DNA of 64,000 nucleotides from Heterohyrax brucei (Eukaryota; Chordata; Mammalia; Hyracoidea; Procaviidae): assembly GCA_028571685.1 (NCBI GenBank), contig CM053140.1, forward strand, positions 22,115,501 to 22,179,500. The letters run 5' to 3'. The notes beneath the pieces were generated by a model, which saw only the letters and a program-made list of their open reading frames with translations, did no database searches and was not told the origin of the DNA. Position numbers and translations under genes: made by a program. This document shows positions 34,924-45,975 of this stretch, one piece after another; the first letter of the stretch is position 1; the number at the start of each line of letters is the position of its first letter.

Positions 34924-35639
34924 AACTGGCTGTGCTTTTCAAGCTCAAACCAACTTTACAGCTTCAGCCAGCAGAAAATAAAAGGACAGGTTACTCATTT
35001 TTTTCTTCCCTGCTCGCACCTGCCTCAGCCGCTTTGTAGCTTTAGCCAGCAAAGAATTTATAAATCAACTAACTGCAGCCCTTAAAACTAAAATTAACTC
35101 CTACCAGTGCAGCGTGGGGCTTACAACTAATTAATCACAACCAGTTACAGATTCCTTTGTTCCTTCTCCTTTAATCTCCAAGGACATGGCCTTCGGACCA
35201 GAAAACGAAAACTACATTTAATATATTCACAACATGCTTTCTTGCTTCTTATCTCTGTAAAAATGTGAGTTTAACAGACTAATTTCATTAACTGAAAAAA
35301 TTTTCTCTTAGGTTTTAAACTTTGCCTGATGTAAACAACCTGGCTTATACTTCTAAGAGCTTTCAAAAATTTTACAACACCCTTAAAATTATAAACACAG
35401 CTTACCATATCATTTAATAAAATACACCCTTTTGTTATCAATCACTTGCTGTCACTAACCAAGCCGCAAGGCAGAAATTATATTTTCACAGGAATTCAAC
35501 TCGCAAACACAATCTGACACCATCCCCTCTGAGAGATCTCCCCAGCAACGGTGAAGTCACCGCCGAAATATCGTGTGATTGGTGCCCACCAGCTCCTTCA
35601 TTATTAACCCTTTTCAGATACTACAACATCATCAACTTA
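34924..35639 (+). other. Non-coding interior of the ERV
   Basis: AT-rich, stop-dense sequence. No protease, reverse transcriptase or integrase motif was found in any frame. It bridges the gag stub and the env remnant where about 5-6 kb of gag-pol would normally lie. Confidence 0.6.
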
Positions 35640-36185
35640 AATAACACAAGGAACTATGCTGCCAATGGCCAAAATGTAAAGAACTCTGGACTTGGACATA
35701 AACTAACCCAATCTCTCCTGAATAAAACAGTCACCACTTGTGTAACAGGAACCAACATAATCCTTAAAAGGAATTTCAATGAGAAAAATGTAAACATCAC
35801 TTAAAAAAAGGGAATGACTGTCACATAGGGCAATGAAACCTGCCACAATGTAACCTGTTTTAACATAATGTGTTTTAACTGTAATTTTGCTAATTGTGTG
35901 GGCCCCTTGGGGAAGGGAAACTTATGATTGTTCTACATCAGCCTCCCTTTGTGTTACTGCCTGTAAACTTGTCGGGACAAAGGGCTTCAAGTGATAGAAA
36001 AATTGCAAGAGTTAATCAGGCCTAAGCAGGCTGTGGGGATTAGTTATTATGGGAATAACTGCACTTGTATCTGCTATAATCGCCGCAGCCACTCCAAGCG
36101 AACAGCCCTTGGCAAATGTCTGGCTCAGCATGATAGAAGGGTAGTCAGAGACGGGCAACCTCTTCTGGGGGTGCTACCAACCTAA
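35640..36185 (+). pseudogene. env remnant (SU end and TM start) of the ERV
   Basis: One frame around 35,845-35,905 shows a cysteine cluster of the betaretroviral SU C-terminus type (CFNCNFANC). A shifted frame then gives PPFVLLPVNLSG, and a third near 36,025-36,090 gives a hydrophobic, glycine/alanine-rich stretch (LVIMGITALVSAIIAAAT) like a TM fusion peptide. Two frameshifts and several stops break it, and the TM ectodomain and anchor are missing. Family assignment is by pattern only. Confidence 0.6.
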
Positions 36186-36287
36186 GACAGGGGCTTCACC
36201 AAGCTGTGAGGTATCCCTAAGACGGGTAAGGAGCATCCTAGCCGAAGATGACCTCAGGCAGGCACCTTCTCGGCTGTTTATGTAAAC

Positions 36288-36300
36288 AAAAAGGGGGAGA
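36288..36300 (+). other. Polypurine tract
   Basis: AAAAAGGGGGAGA directly abuts the 3' LTR, the plus-strand primer position. Confidence 0.9.
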
Positions 36301-36721
36301 TGTGGGGAGCGGAGCGTCCGGCCCAAGATGGCGCCCTAGGCCGGAGCCCCTCCTTATTCCACACCCTTGTTTACCAGACTTAGGGCTTTCATAGCGCATG
36401 CTTGTGAACAGTGTCTGCTGGTCAGCCTATTGAGAGCCCCGCTTTGGGAGGACTGGCCTTGGGTGATTGGAGGAACCTGGGAGATAAAAGCATGTGGGGA
36501 CCGGGTGTAGAAAGAAGAAGAACAAAGGAAGCAGACACAGCCGCGGGAGCTGCAGCTGCTGCCGCGTCCCTGAACGCCACGGCGTTCAGGGATGGGTCGC
36601 AGTAGGAGAGCGAGGAAGAAGAAGAGTAAAGCAGGAAGAAGAATAAAGCAAGTAACTTGCAAAGCGGCTCGTATCCGTGTGTCCTCTCTTCTTTCCGCGG
36701 GCGGACAGTTAGGCAGCGACA
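36301..36721 (+). repeat. 3' LTR of class II ERV
   Basis: 421 bp with the same ends as the 5' LTR. It keeps about 13 bp near 36,343 and about 36 bp near 36,543-36,578 that the 5' LTR lacks. A perfect 12-bp inverted repeat (36,567-36,578 and 36,581-36,592, loop AC) straddles the second indel. TATA-like ATAAAAG at 36,484, AATAAA at 36,642. The TSD CAGAAC follows. Confidence 0.93.
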
Positions 36722-36727
36722 CAGAAC

Positions 36728-37378
36728 GTTGCTAGAAAGATGCACGTTAAATGGGCTTCTGGTGAGGCTTTAAAAGAAAATGACAAACACAGGGTTGGTC
36801 AATGGAAGAAAGCAGATGCTTTTTACACATGAAGAAATCGTCTGAATTACCTTCAAATATTTGGTGGCAGGCAGAATTTTAAGTGCACCCTTTCCGTAAT
36901 TAGCTGTGGAGATTTCTCTGGAGGATCTTAAAGGTGCAGCGTGGCATCTCCCTGCAACTTAGAGTGAAAAAGTGAGAAGAAAGAAATAGACTTAAAAATG
37001 AACTGTGCGAAATTAAAACAAAACTTAAAGACATGGAAACTTCCGCTATACAAGGACATGTAGTCTAGAATTTTCACCAAGCCTATGGCTGCACAATCTT
37101 TTCTAAAAGAGATTAAGCCAGTCACTGATGATTCTAATCAACTACCAAAGCAGAAAACTCATCAGCTAAGGCAGAAGGGGACAGAGAAGGAACAAATGGA
37201 AACAACACTGTCTGCCTCTTTGAGTTCCATAGGCAAGGAAATGGCCAAAGGAGTTACAACCCTTGACTTTCAAGAGAAGCACAGGGCCATGCTTGGACCA
37301 TTCCAAACATCAGCAGACATGTTGGAAGGAGCACAGGAAACAGGCAGGGCTGCCTCAGTTTCCAAGTATAGAGTTGCA
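36728..37378. other. No recognisable gene; right flank of the provirus
   Basis: Contains a 104-codon open stretch (37,085-37,399) without recognisable motifs, which runs into the LTR at 37,384. I treat it as chance. Confidence 0.45.
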
Positions 37379-37383
37379 GCCTC

Positions 37384-38325
37384 TGTTTTAGTTATCTAGT
37401 GCTGCTTTAATGAAAATACCACAAGCAGATGGCTTTAAAATGAATTTTTTTTTAGATTTTTATTATGATTAAGTATACAATGCAAGTCAATTTTGCACAC
37501 CCGTCTCTGTACAATTGTCTGCTCTGCCTATCCTGTGACAGCACACTCCTCCTTTTCACTCTTTACTACTAGTATTCTCCCAGTGAACACCTGTGCCCTC
37601 CTCTCCACCTTTTCCTCTCTCCTCTACAAAGAAATCGGCAGAAAACAAAGAAAACAGCCTTCTAGAAATGGGTAACACCATAAAGTGCACACACCACGTG
37701 CTCACTCTGTGTCCCCAAATCCAGTCCATTCTTAATCCGAAGTGTTGACCTCAGTGCTGGTCTCAGGTCTGAGGCAGCAGCAAGTCTAGGGACCATGTTT
37801 CCAGGGGACCCTCCGGGTTTTCAGACCATCTCTTCTGGTGTTTTAGTAGAGCTCTTCACCTGCACACTTCTTTTTCTCCTGTTGTGTCAGGGACTCTACA
37901 TTGTGTTTCCTATCAAGAAAAATTTTACTGGTCGCGTCCAGTAAGCTCCTGCGGGAAGCTTTCTCTGCAGGCACTGGAGGAAGCTCCTCGTCCTTAGTGT
38001 CCCCCTGGACTGGAAGCTTCTGAGGCACAGGGACCCTGGGCTTTTCCGAAGGATGTGCTCAGCTCCTGGCACTGCTTTTTGGTGGCATGAGGTCCCCAAA
38101 TGTTACCCTGCCTCCCTTCCTGTTATATTCCAAGAGGCCACACCAAGCCACAAGACAATCCCACACATTAAGTCCTGCCCCACCAACTCAACTGCAGCCC
38201 GTCCAGCCTCATGAACATCAGAGAGGCAGGATTTACAACACGAAGGACGCTTCACAATACCAGGAATCATGGCCTAGCTAGATGGCTACACAGATTTTGG
38301 GAGGAACACAATTCAATCTATGACG
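37384..38325 (-). repeat. Antisense MaLR-type LTR split by an L1, with 5-bp TSD
   Basis: Left end TGTTTTAGTTATCTAGTGCTG is the reverse complement of the family's 3' end, and the right end ATTCAATCTATGACG is its start. GCCTC flanks both sides (37,379-37,383 and 38,326-38,330). The LTR sequence is interrupted at about 37,443-37,914. Confidence 0.82.
37443..37914 (-). mobile_element. Antisense L1 3' UTR fragment nested in the LTR
   Basis: Begins with a T run (37,447-37,455, the poly(A) tail) and resembles the L1 3' UTR at 28,574-29,000, including the GTGTTTTAGTAGAGCTCTTCA region (37,838) that parallels GTCTTTTAGTGGAGATCTCATG. More diverged than the copy at 28.5 kb. Confidence 0.7.
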
Positions 38326-38330
38326 GCCTC

Positions 38331-38981
38331 CTAGGTTTTAACAAGTCAGATCTTTATCCACTCAGTTCTGGGGGATGGGATCACTACCTAAAGCTGAGGG
38401 GACAAGGCTGCCATGCCCAGAGGGCCTACTGCAACTCAAGGCATGAAGCTGCCCCTGACATGGACCAGGATAATGGGATCGATCCCTCAAACCAAGGGGC
38501 TGCAGGTACCATTCTAGTGGGCCTGGAAGGTGCAGCTGAATCCTAAAGCCTAGGGCCCTCCACCCAGAATCCAGAAAGCATAGCCCACACCGAGAGTCCA
38601 CAGGACAGGGATAACTTTCAGATGGTACCAACCAGCAGAGGATTATTTTGTAGCCTTGACAACTAACGTAAATTGTTCTGCTGGAGTTTGGGTGCTCACT
38701 ATCCTTTCTTTTCCTTCAATTTCTCCCATTTGGAAGGGAAATGTCTACCTTTTACCTGTTGCATCCCTGTACTTCAGAAACAGTCTTTTAGATTTCATAG
38801 GCCTACAGATGCAGTACTTTGCCCCTTATAAAATATTCCTAGAGTCTCAATTATGTTTCACAGAGATGATTCAAAAGATGTCATTCCAGTCTTGGAGTTG
38901 ATGTAAGACGACTCAGATAATGTGATGGGGTGATTGTGTTTTGCACATTCCCAGGACATAAATTTGGAGGCCAACGTGTGG
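38331..38981. other. No gene; unidentified old repeats
   Basis: Short ORFs only. The phrasing of 38,640-38,900 looks like an old interspersed repeat but I cannot name it. Confidence 0.35.
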
Positions 38982-39148
38982 AAGCAAACCCTGGTGGCAT
39001 CGTGGTTAAGCACTACGGCTGCTAACCAAACAGTCAGCAGTTGAAATGCACCAGGCACTCCTCAGAAGCTCTATGGGTCAGTTCTACTCTGTCCTATAGG
39101 GTTGCTATGTGTTGGAATTGACTCCACGGCAGAGGTTGTTGTTGTAAA
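38982..39148 (+). repeat. AfroSINE
   Basis: CAAACCCTGGTGGCATCGTG start, clear GCTAACCAAACAGTCAGCAG box region, GACTCCACGGCAGAGG end followed by a TTG tail. Confidence 0.9.
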
Positions 39149-39154
39149 GGTGGA

Positions 39155-39549
39155 ATCTTATGGACTGAATAGTGTTCCCCCCAAATCTGTGTTGTCAGTC
39201 CTAGCCTCTATGCTATGGTTATAAGCCTGTTTGGGAACAGGTGGTCCTAGTTACACCAAAGATGCAGGATTAGTGTAGGGCATTATCTTGAGTCAATCTT
39301 TTTTTGAAATATTAACGGGATTAAATGAGCCAGCCATAAATCAGAAACGGGAAAGCGAGGTACCAAGGCACATGAAGATCACCAAAATACAGAACCTCAA
39401 AGAAACAAAGACCTTCCACTAGAGCTTGCAGACACACAGCCTTCTCCTAGAGCACCCATCAGAACTCAGACTTTGAGCTGCCTAAACGGTAAGAAATGAA
39501 ATGTGTTTGCTCCAGCAACCCACTTGTGCTCTGTCACAGCAGCTCTAGA
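39155..39549 (+). repeat. MLT1-like MaLR LTR
   Basis: Opens GGACTGAATAGTGTTCCCCCC and contains GTTTGGGAACAGGTGGTCC, the MLT1-type signature of a 'gaacagggtcattg' block. It ends near CTCTGTCACAGCAGCTCTAG. Ends and TSD are not clear. Confidence 0.6.
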
Positions 39550-39555
39550 GATTTA

Positions 39556-39722
39556 AAAGGACCCTAGGGGCACAGTAGGTAAGGGCTCAGCTGCCAATCA
39601 CAAAGTCAGCAGTTCAAATTCACCAGCAGCTCCTTGGCAACCTTACGGGGTAGTTCTACTCTGTCCTACAGAGTCCCTACGAGATGGCAGCAACTCAAGG
39701 GCACTCAACAATGACACCTAAC
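39556..39722 (+). repeat. AfroSINE, diverged
   Basis: AAAGGACCCTAGGGGCACAG head, AAGTCAGCAGTTCAAATTC box, and GGGCACTCAACAATGACACC tail, with the RTE-like end rather than the T-rich one. Confidence 0.8.
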
Positions 39723-39979
39723 TAAATAAAACACTTTTGTAGCAAGGTTCATAGGAGTACTATTCAGAAGGTCTGAATAGTACTCAAACTTCCATCTGCA
39801 GATGCATGGATAAACAGTAAGTCCATTGTAAAGAAATGAAATTTTCATAAATGCTACAATATGAACCTTGAAAATGCTAAATGAAATGAGTCAGACACAA
39901 AAGGACAAATATTCTATGACCTTACTTGCATGAAACACCTAGAATAGGCAAGTGTATAGAGACTGAAGTCTATTAGTGG

Positions 39980-40135
39980 ACAAACCAAACCCACTGCCAT
40001 CAAGTCAGGTCTGATTGATAGTGACCCTACAGATCAGAGCATAACTGCTCACTAGAGTTTCCAAGGAGCACCTGGTGGATGTGATCTGCTGACCTCTTGG
40101 TTAGCAGATGTAGCACATACCGCCACCAGGGTTTC
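39980..40135 (-). repeat. AfroSINE
   Basis: Antisense copy: CAAACCCACTGCCATCAAGT at the left and CCGCCACCAGGGTTTC at the right. It lies inside otherwise unannotated AT-rich sequence. Confidence 0.88.
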
Positions 40136-41224
40136 TTTATTAGTGGTTACCAGGGGCTAAATGGAGGGAGGAAGCGGAGTTACAGCTGCAGCAGAAACGG
40201 GTTTCTGCTGAGGGTGATGGAAAAGTCTGGACACTGGTAGTGGCGATGGTTGTACACACAGCCAGAGTTAATGTTACTAAATGAGGAAAAACACTTAAGA
40301 AGGAAAAAGAGGTTACATGTATTTTACCAAACACACACAAATGCAAATTAGAGTGATATGAACATTAAGACACGATCAAATAAATAAATAAAGCAACTTA
40401 GTGTTTAGACTCAGTGTGTTAAGTAAAATGAGGGGAATTTAGATACTACGGCAACAAAGAGAGGAAAGTGGGTATTTCCAAACTTTCATGCCCCCCTTAG
40501 GCTGTACTCACCTAAGAAACTACAGCATGCAAATGCACTCCACAAGGTCATCAAATCTCAGTCACCTTCTTATTTTAAAAAAAGAACTACTTCTAGGATT
40601 AAAAAAAAAAAACCGAAAACCTGAGAGTTGTAATTTTACACAGATTAAAACAAAGAAGAGGTTATGTTAATGGCCTTTTGAGTTAGCAATCATTTTACAA
40701 ACTTGACACTTAAGACACCTGACCCTTTGGAAATAAAACATACAGTTCCTCCTGGACCTTCTGGTGTTAGTTACCCTAGAGTGGATTTTAACTGATGGCC
40801 ACTGCATATGTGCAGAGGACAACTTCTCCACATGGTTTTCAAGGTTGGGACCTTTGGTAACAGATCACCAGGCTTGTCTTCCAAGACATAACTGGGTAGG
40901 TTTGAAGTCACAACCTTTCAGCTAGTATTCTTAACCATTTGCACCTTCCAGGGACTGCCTACTTGGCTCTTTATAGTCTATATTTTCTCCTACTTTCTTA
41001 TACTTACATTCCATAGATTGGAGAAATGTGTTTACAACCTTCATTCTACATTACATTTAGTTTCAAGGGAAAAATATTCTCTAGTCATACTACAGATGCC
41101 ACACATTCTTTACTCAATTTAGGTGTTACTTCTTTATGTTCAAGTTCTAAATTACAATTCTCTAGAAGTTGCACATTTCCCATTTATTTAAGGAAGGGTT
41201 GTGTAAAATAACCATCACAAATGA
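40136..41224. other. No gene; old SINE-like remnant at about 40,765-40,955
   Basis: Mostly AT-rich with no motif-bearing ORF. The remnant ends in TTAACCATTTGCACCTTCCA, which resembles an inverted tRNA-like SINE head. Confidence 0.4.
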
Positions 41225-41445
41225 TGAGGTAGTATTTGCAGTGCTGCGGCATGGCTGCCAAAGAATCAGCGAATCTGTCTTGGAAGAAGTAAACCTGAAC
41301 GCTCCCTAGAAGCAAAGATGACAAGACTGTATCTCACATAGTTTGGCCGCGTTATCATGAGGGATCGGTCCCTGTAGAAGACTATCATGCTTGGTAAACT
41401 ACAGAGAGATGGCTTAATACAGTAACTATAATTAATGCAAGCATT
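41225..41445 (+). repeat. RTE LINE 3' fragment
   Basis: CTTGGAAGAAGTAAACCTG, then AAGATGACAAGACTGTATCTC and TTATCATGAGGGATCGGTCCC, match the RTE ORF2 C-terminal region also seen at about 29,595-29,680. Short and broken. Confidence 0.55.
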
Positions 41446-42061
41446 AAAAAAATGATTTTATAAAGCCACAGGCCAGTCAACATCTTGTCCTATTGTACGT
41501 GGGGTCACTAAGAGTTGTAACTCAAGAGACAGTAATCTAATAATGTGTGGCTGAACCTCGAGGATCTACTCAAGTACTGTGATTTGTTCTGGGGTTGAAC
41601 CACTGACCTTCTAATCAGCAGCCGAGTGCATCATCATAGCGCACCACCAACGGTCCTCTTTATCACATATGCCTCCCATTTGGCCGTCATTGTCATAGTC
41701 ACCATTATGAAACTGGCAATATGACTGCCTTTGGCTCCAAGAAGACTTTAACCTCATAGCAAAAACTATGGCTGCATCACCACGATCTAAGCTGGCTCAG
41801 ATCCTGTCTCAGCTAACCACTAAATTCTCTGACAATCACTGGGTATTCGATCTGGATAAATCCTTCATCAGCCACATTACACTGTATCTGTAGACCACGT
41901 AGGAATGGCCATATCGTTTGTCACATAAGCACGAGAGAATGTCTGCTTTATAGCCACAGGAATGCTAGGAAACGTGCCTGTTATTTGCCTCCTGAATTTG
42001 GGATAAATTTGAGACAGATATGGGGAAAGATGTAGCAGTCGGCTTCTGGAAAGATTACGGC

Positions 42062-42140
42062 TTTGGAAACCCTATGGGGCAGGCTACTGTCCTACAAGTT
42101 TGCTACGAATCAGACTTGACTTCAGGGCAATCTTTTTTTA
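42062..42140 (+). repeat. AfroSINE 3' half
   Basis: TTTGGAAACCCTATGGGGCAG through GACTTGACTTCAGGGCAATC: only the second half of the SINE remains. Confidence 0.7.
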
Positions 42141-42479
42141 AAACGTTTCGAAACCCACCTACTAACTTTCAACTCATGGTTTAAATTCCTATCTGAAACA
42201 CCTATAACCATTAAAGGAAAGGATATATAAACAAACCTCATCATAATCTTATTTTCTGTATGAACAGCAACACTCAGAGCGCTACCGCACACCAGACAGG
42301 GTGGGCGCAGGGCATTCAGAGTCCAGCCAACTGCTCTGAGCTTCCCGACTGTGTTTTTCAAAAAACATCCAAGTGAAGTTGATTCTGCTGACCCGAAAAA
42401 TCACTTTTCCTGAGCAAGAGTCCCATGATTTTACTTGTTATTGCACCCAGAGACATTGTGCCACCCACCTACCACACAT

Positions 42480-42890
42480 CCAGCCTGTGGTAGTTAAGAC
42501 AGCGGGTGTGCCCAGTGGCCTGGGAGCCAAAGGCGGCGGTGAAGAAAGACGTTGGGGGGAGCTCCCCCCGTGGAACACCCACCCCCCAGGAACCTTTCCC
42601 CTCTGCACAGACCAGCTATGGCACGGCCCATGGCTCTCGAAGAGTAGAGAAGCCAGGAATGTGTCAGGCACCACGAGCACACCTTCAGCTCGGGAGGCTG
42701 TACTTACTGGACCAAGCAAAACACGCACAAACTTAAAACCTCCCTCACACAAGAGCTGCTGTGGGACCCGGGAGGGCTGCCGGCCCGTAGACTAGCCCTT
42801 CCGCTTCCGGTTTTGGCAATCCTGTCTTGGAACCTCAGGGGCTCCGGACGTGGACCCAGAGGGCGCCCCCTAGTGGCCGTGGAGTTCAGT
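42480..42890. other. GC-rich, CpG-bearing stretch
   Basis: Markedly richer in G+C and CpG than its surroundings. It contains an ETS-like pair on the minus strand (CCGGAAGCGGAAG, about 42,799-42,811) and ends at a CTCF-like site. The open stretches across it (140 codons at 42,373 on the plus strand, 104 at 42,438 on the minus) overlap antisense and show no domain. It could be a small CpG island or regulatory element. No gene is called. Confidence 0.45.
42861..42878 (-). promoter_or_regulatory. Near-consensus CTCF binding motif
   Basis: Minus strand reads GGCCACTAGGGGGCGCCC, which fits the CTCF core CCASYAGRKGGCRSY at every constrained position I can recall. Vertebrate CTCF sites of this strength are often occupied and act in loop anchoring. 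Occupancy here is unknown. Confidence 0.65.
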
Positions 42891-43429
42891 GTCTGTCCCT
42901 TGGACTAAGGCTCCCTCTGCTGATGGCTTGACTGCTCTGTAAACAAAAGCCTGAGTTTTCTGAAATGCCCAAAACTTAAAAGACAGTTGAGAAGGCAAAG
43001 ATTTCTATTATACTTGGGGAGAAAAGGAAGATATATTTGCATACTTGTCCATTTGAAAGTTAATATCTACCCCTCATATGTATCGGCCAGTCTTTCTGAA
43101 ATTATTCTAAGTGCCTCCTTTGACTTCCCTTTCATGGTTTGTCTTCTCTTGCATACCAGGCATCTTTCCTTAGGAATAGGCCACCGATTCTGCAAACCCA
43201 GTCTGAACGCTGCAAGAGCTGAGGACAATTGAGAGGGGTGGTTTCCAGGATGAGAGGCAGGTAAGCACTGTTCTTTCTGATGGTAAAAGGTGAGGTCCTT
43301 TTGAAAATGACTACTATAAACAAATTTTCCTTTTTTCTCAGGTACACACATGTATAAGAAATTTATAATGTGTACTCACCTGAAGTGGTCAATGCCTCAG
43401 TCTTGACATTTGGATATATACTTATATAA

Positions 43430-43801
43430 CCTCGTCTAACATCAAGGGCTCATTTTATGGAAACTTGCATAAAATGGGATTTCCAGAACAATTGTGCTCC
43501 TAAGGAATGTGGGTATGGATCAAGAGGCAGTCGTGCAAACACAACAAGGGGACACTGCATGGTTCAAAGTCAGGAAAGATGTGCGTCAGAGTTGTATCCC
43601 CTCATCATACCTTTTTAATGTGTACATCTAGCAAATAATCTGAGAAGCTGGTTTTAACAAAGAAGAACACGGCATCAGGACTGGACAACTATTCACTAAC
43701 CTTCATTACACAGGCAACCACCTTACTTGCTGGAAGTGAAGGAGACCTGAAGTACTGACTGATGAAGAACAAGGACCACAGCCTTCAGGATGGATTGCAC
43801 C
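43430..43801 (+). repeat. RTE LINE ORF2 fragment, left of the inserted LTR
   Basis: Degraded RT region: GGGATTTCCAGAACAATTG, GATCAAGAGGCAGTCGTGC and the AATGTGTACATCTAGCAAATAATC segment are RTE phrases shared with 28,280-28,450. Continues at 44,273. Confidence 0.6.
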
Positions 43802-44272
43802 TGGTCACAGATTGACTGTGTTCCCTCAAAAATCTGTGGCAATTTGGCTGTGCCATAACTCCTGGTATTGTGTGATCTGCCTCCATGTTCCTGCCTCTAT
43901 GATATTCATAAGGGTGGATGGGGAGCAGTTGTGTTAGCAGAGCAAGATTCATTGTGTAAGTTGGTTTTGTGCCTTGAGGTGCTCTCTTGAGATATAAAGG
44001 AAAAAATCCAGCAGAGAGAATTGGGAACCTCACATCATCAAGGAAGCAGCACAGGGAGAAGAGTGCGTCCTCCAGATCCAAGGTTCCTGCGCCAAGATGC
44101 TCCCCAACCAAAGACTGATGCAACAGAAGACCTTTACTCCAGAGCCAAGGGAAAAGCCCTTTCCCTCAGTGTGGCCTTGTAACTGACTGGACTGTGTAAG
44201 AATGAACTTTTCTCTTTTAAAGCCATCCACTTTGTGGTATTTCTGTTAGCAAAGCACTAGCTGACTAAAACA
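43802..44272 (+). repeat. MaLR-type solo LTR
   Basis: Same family as 87-605: opens TGGTCACAGATTGACTGTG, has GATATAAAGG mid-element, and ends TTTGTGGTATTTCTGTTAG...GACTAAAACA. It splits an RTE fragment. No clean TSD was found. Confidence 0.75.
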
Positions 44273-44366
44273 CCAACATCAAGAAAACAAAAATCTTCGC
44301 AACTGGACCAGTAAGCAACATTGTGATAAGTGGAGAAAGCACTGAGGTTGTCACAGATTTCATTGT
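44273..44366 (+). repeat. RTE LINE fragment, right of the LTR
   Basis: Reads KKTKIFATGPVSNIVISGES in one frame, the RTE ORF2 segment after the RT core. Ends at the edge of the duplicated block. Confidence 0.7.
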
Positions 44367-45067
44367 ACCTTAGCTTTTTCCTCTTTCCTAAGTTCCACAG
44401 CTTAGTTGTGCACTCAGGAATCCTATCCTAATGAGATGCCAAGCCTTTGCCTTTAAGGGAGAGTATATACATAAAGAAGAAATTAAACCTTTACTCAGAA
44501 ATGAGAAAAAAATTATTTTAAAAAGGAGAACCCCAGTGTTTTTTTTCATATGGTATCTAATATTAAAGATCTTCAAAATCTCATGAATTGATAAACTTTT
44601 GTCTGACAAAGGAAACTTCAGACCAGATCAAATAAATATTTTTCAGTAAATCTTATAGTGTAGTACCCCTTTAAATAGCAAAAATGAATTTACCTATCAA
44701 CCCACAGAAAAACGACATGGAAAGCAAAAATATATCAAGTGAAATTATGACAAATATCTATTAATTTAATACGAGTAATTTACCTGAAAGGTTTTGGAGA
44801 TTATGTTAAGCCTGTAATTGAAACAAAGTTTGCCTCAACAGTCCAGGTTTGCACGCAACTTTTCCTAGGTCCCATAGTTTGCCCAGTGTAGGTTCTATGA
44901 ACTGGCTTTGGAAATTACAGTCTCTCTGGTCAGCTGACCAATTCTCTTCCTAGGGTTGAAACATTTTTACAGGCCATTTCAGATGTGTCTCAAGCTTCCC
45001 CTGCAACAGAGAGAACTTGTTTACAGTTCTTTCACAATTTGGATTCACCAAGTTTCAGATAATTACA

Positions 45068-45222
45068 ATTGATTGACGTTGAATCAATTCTGACTCATAG
45101 CAACCCTACAGGACAGAGCAGAACTGCTCCACAGAGTTTCCAAGGAGCAGCACCTGTTGGATTACAACTGCCCACCTCCTGGTTAGCAGAGTAGCACTAA
45201 ACCACTATGCCACTAGAGTTTC
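45068..45222 (-). repeat. AfroSINE shared with 2,661
   Basis: Antisense copy with GACGTTGAATCAATTCTGAC at the left and CTATGCCACTAGAGTTTCC at the right. Same flanks as the copy at 2,661. Confidence 0.85.
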
Positions 45223-45593
45223 CTCGGATAAATACAGACAGTAGCAATTCTTGTTCATATGTGTCTTAAAAATGTCTCCACCTAGTTGGAAAGGGTCTTT
45301 CAGAAGCTGTTCTGGAGCTATACCACTTCAGAGGCTGGAGAACAGGGAGCGGTGATCTTGCCCTGCCCTCATTCCTTTGACTCATAAAAGATACATGTTT
45401 CAGTTGATCTAGCAGTTTTGAAGGGCAAAACATAATTTATTTCCCGTTCACTCTTATGGAACTATTACTTTAAGACAAACATACCTTTTATCTTGTCTAG
45501 GACCTTCAACCAAGGTCTGTAAGTTGGTCTTTGCAGTTCAGTCACAGTTATTTTCTTGATCTACTCAAAATTCTGCTTTCTTAGCCACCTCAA

Positions 45594-45760
45594 TTGGAAA
45601 CCCTGGTGGCATAGTGGGTTTTAAGTGCAGCATCTGCTAACCTAAAGGCCACCAGCTCAAATCCACCAGGCGCTTCCTGGAAACTCTATGGGGCAGTTTT
45701 ACTCTGACCTCTAGTGTCACTAGCAGTTGGACCTGACTCGACAGCAGTGGGTTTTTATCC
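45594..45760 (+). repeat. AfroSINE shared with 3,190
   Basis: TTGGAAACCCTGGTGGCATAG start and ACTCGACAGCAGTGGGTTTT end, with the same flanks as 3,190. Confidence 0.9.
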
Positions 45761-45975
45761 ACCTCAGTTAGCTTAGCCCAGATACTTCCCGATCCTCATT
45801 AGGAGGATTTGGGCATGAAAGATTTCTTCAGCATGTGGAACTAGCTGTCAGTCTCCAAGAATTTGAACCAGAAATATCCTAAAATCAGATTGGGGCAGCA
45901 GGGGGTAGGAGGGGGGGACTCTGCTACCAGTAAAGCCTGTACTGGCCATGACTCGACAAGACAGGGAAGTCTGAA

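Larger units (their letters stand above)
44370..45960 (+). repeat. Segmental duplication, copy 2 (partner 1,950-3,540)
   Basis: Collinear with the partner, including the minus AfroSINE (45,068-45,222) and the plus AfroSINE (45,594-45,760). The first 700 bp is the antisense ERV-like repeat (copy P3). The right end leaves homology near GACAGGGAAGTCTGAACAAG. Confidence 0.82.

Noticed and set aside
42373..42795. 140-codon ORF in the GC-rich stretch
   Set aside because: High G+C lengthens chance ORFs; overlapping antisense ORFs are similar in length, with no domain or splice context.
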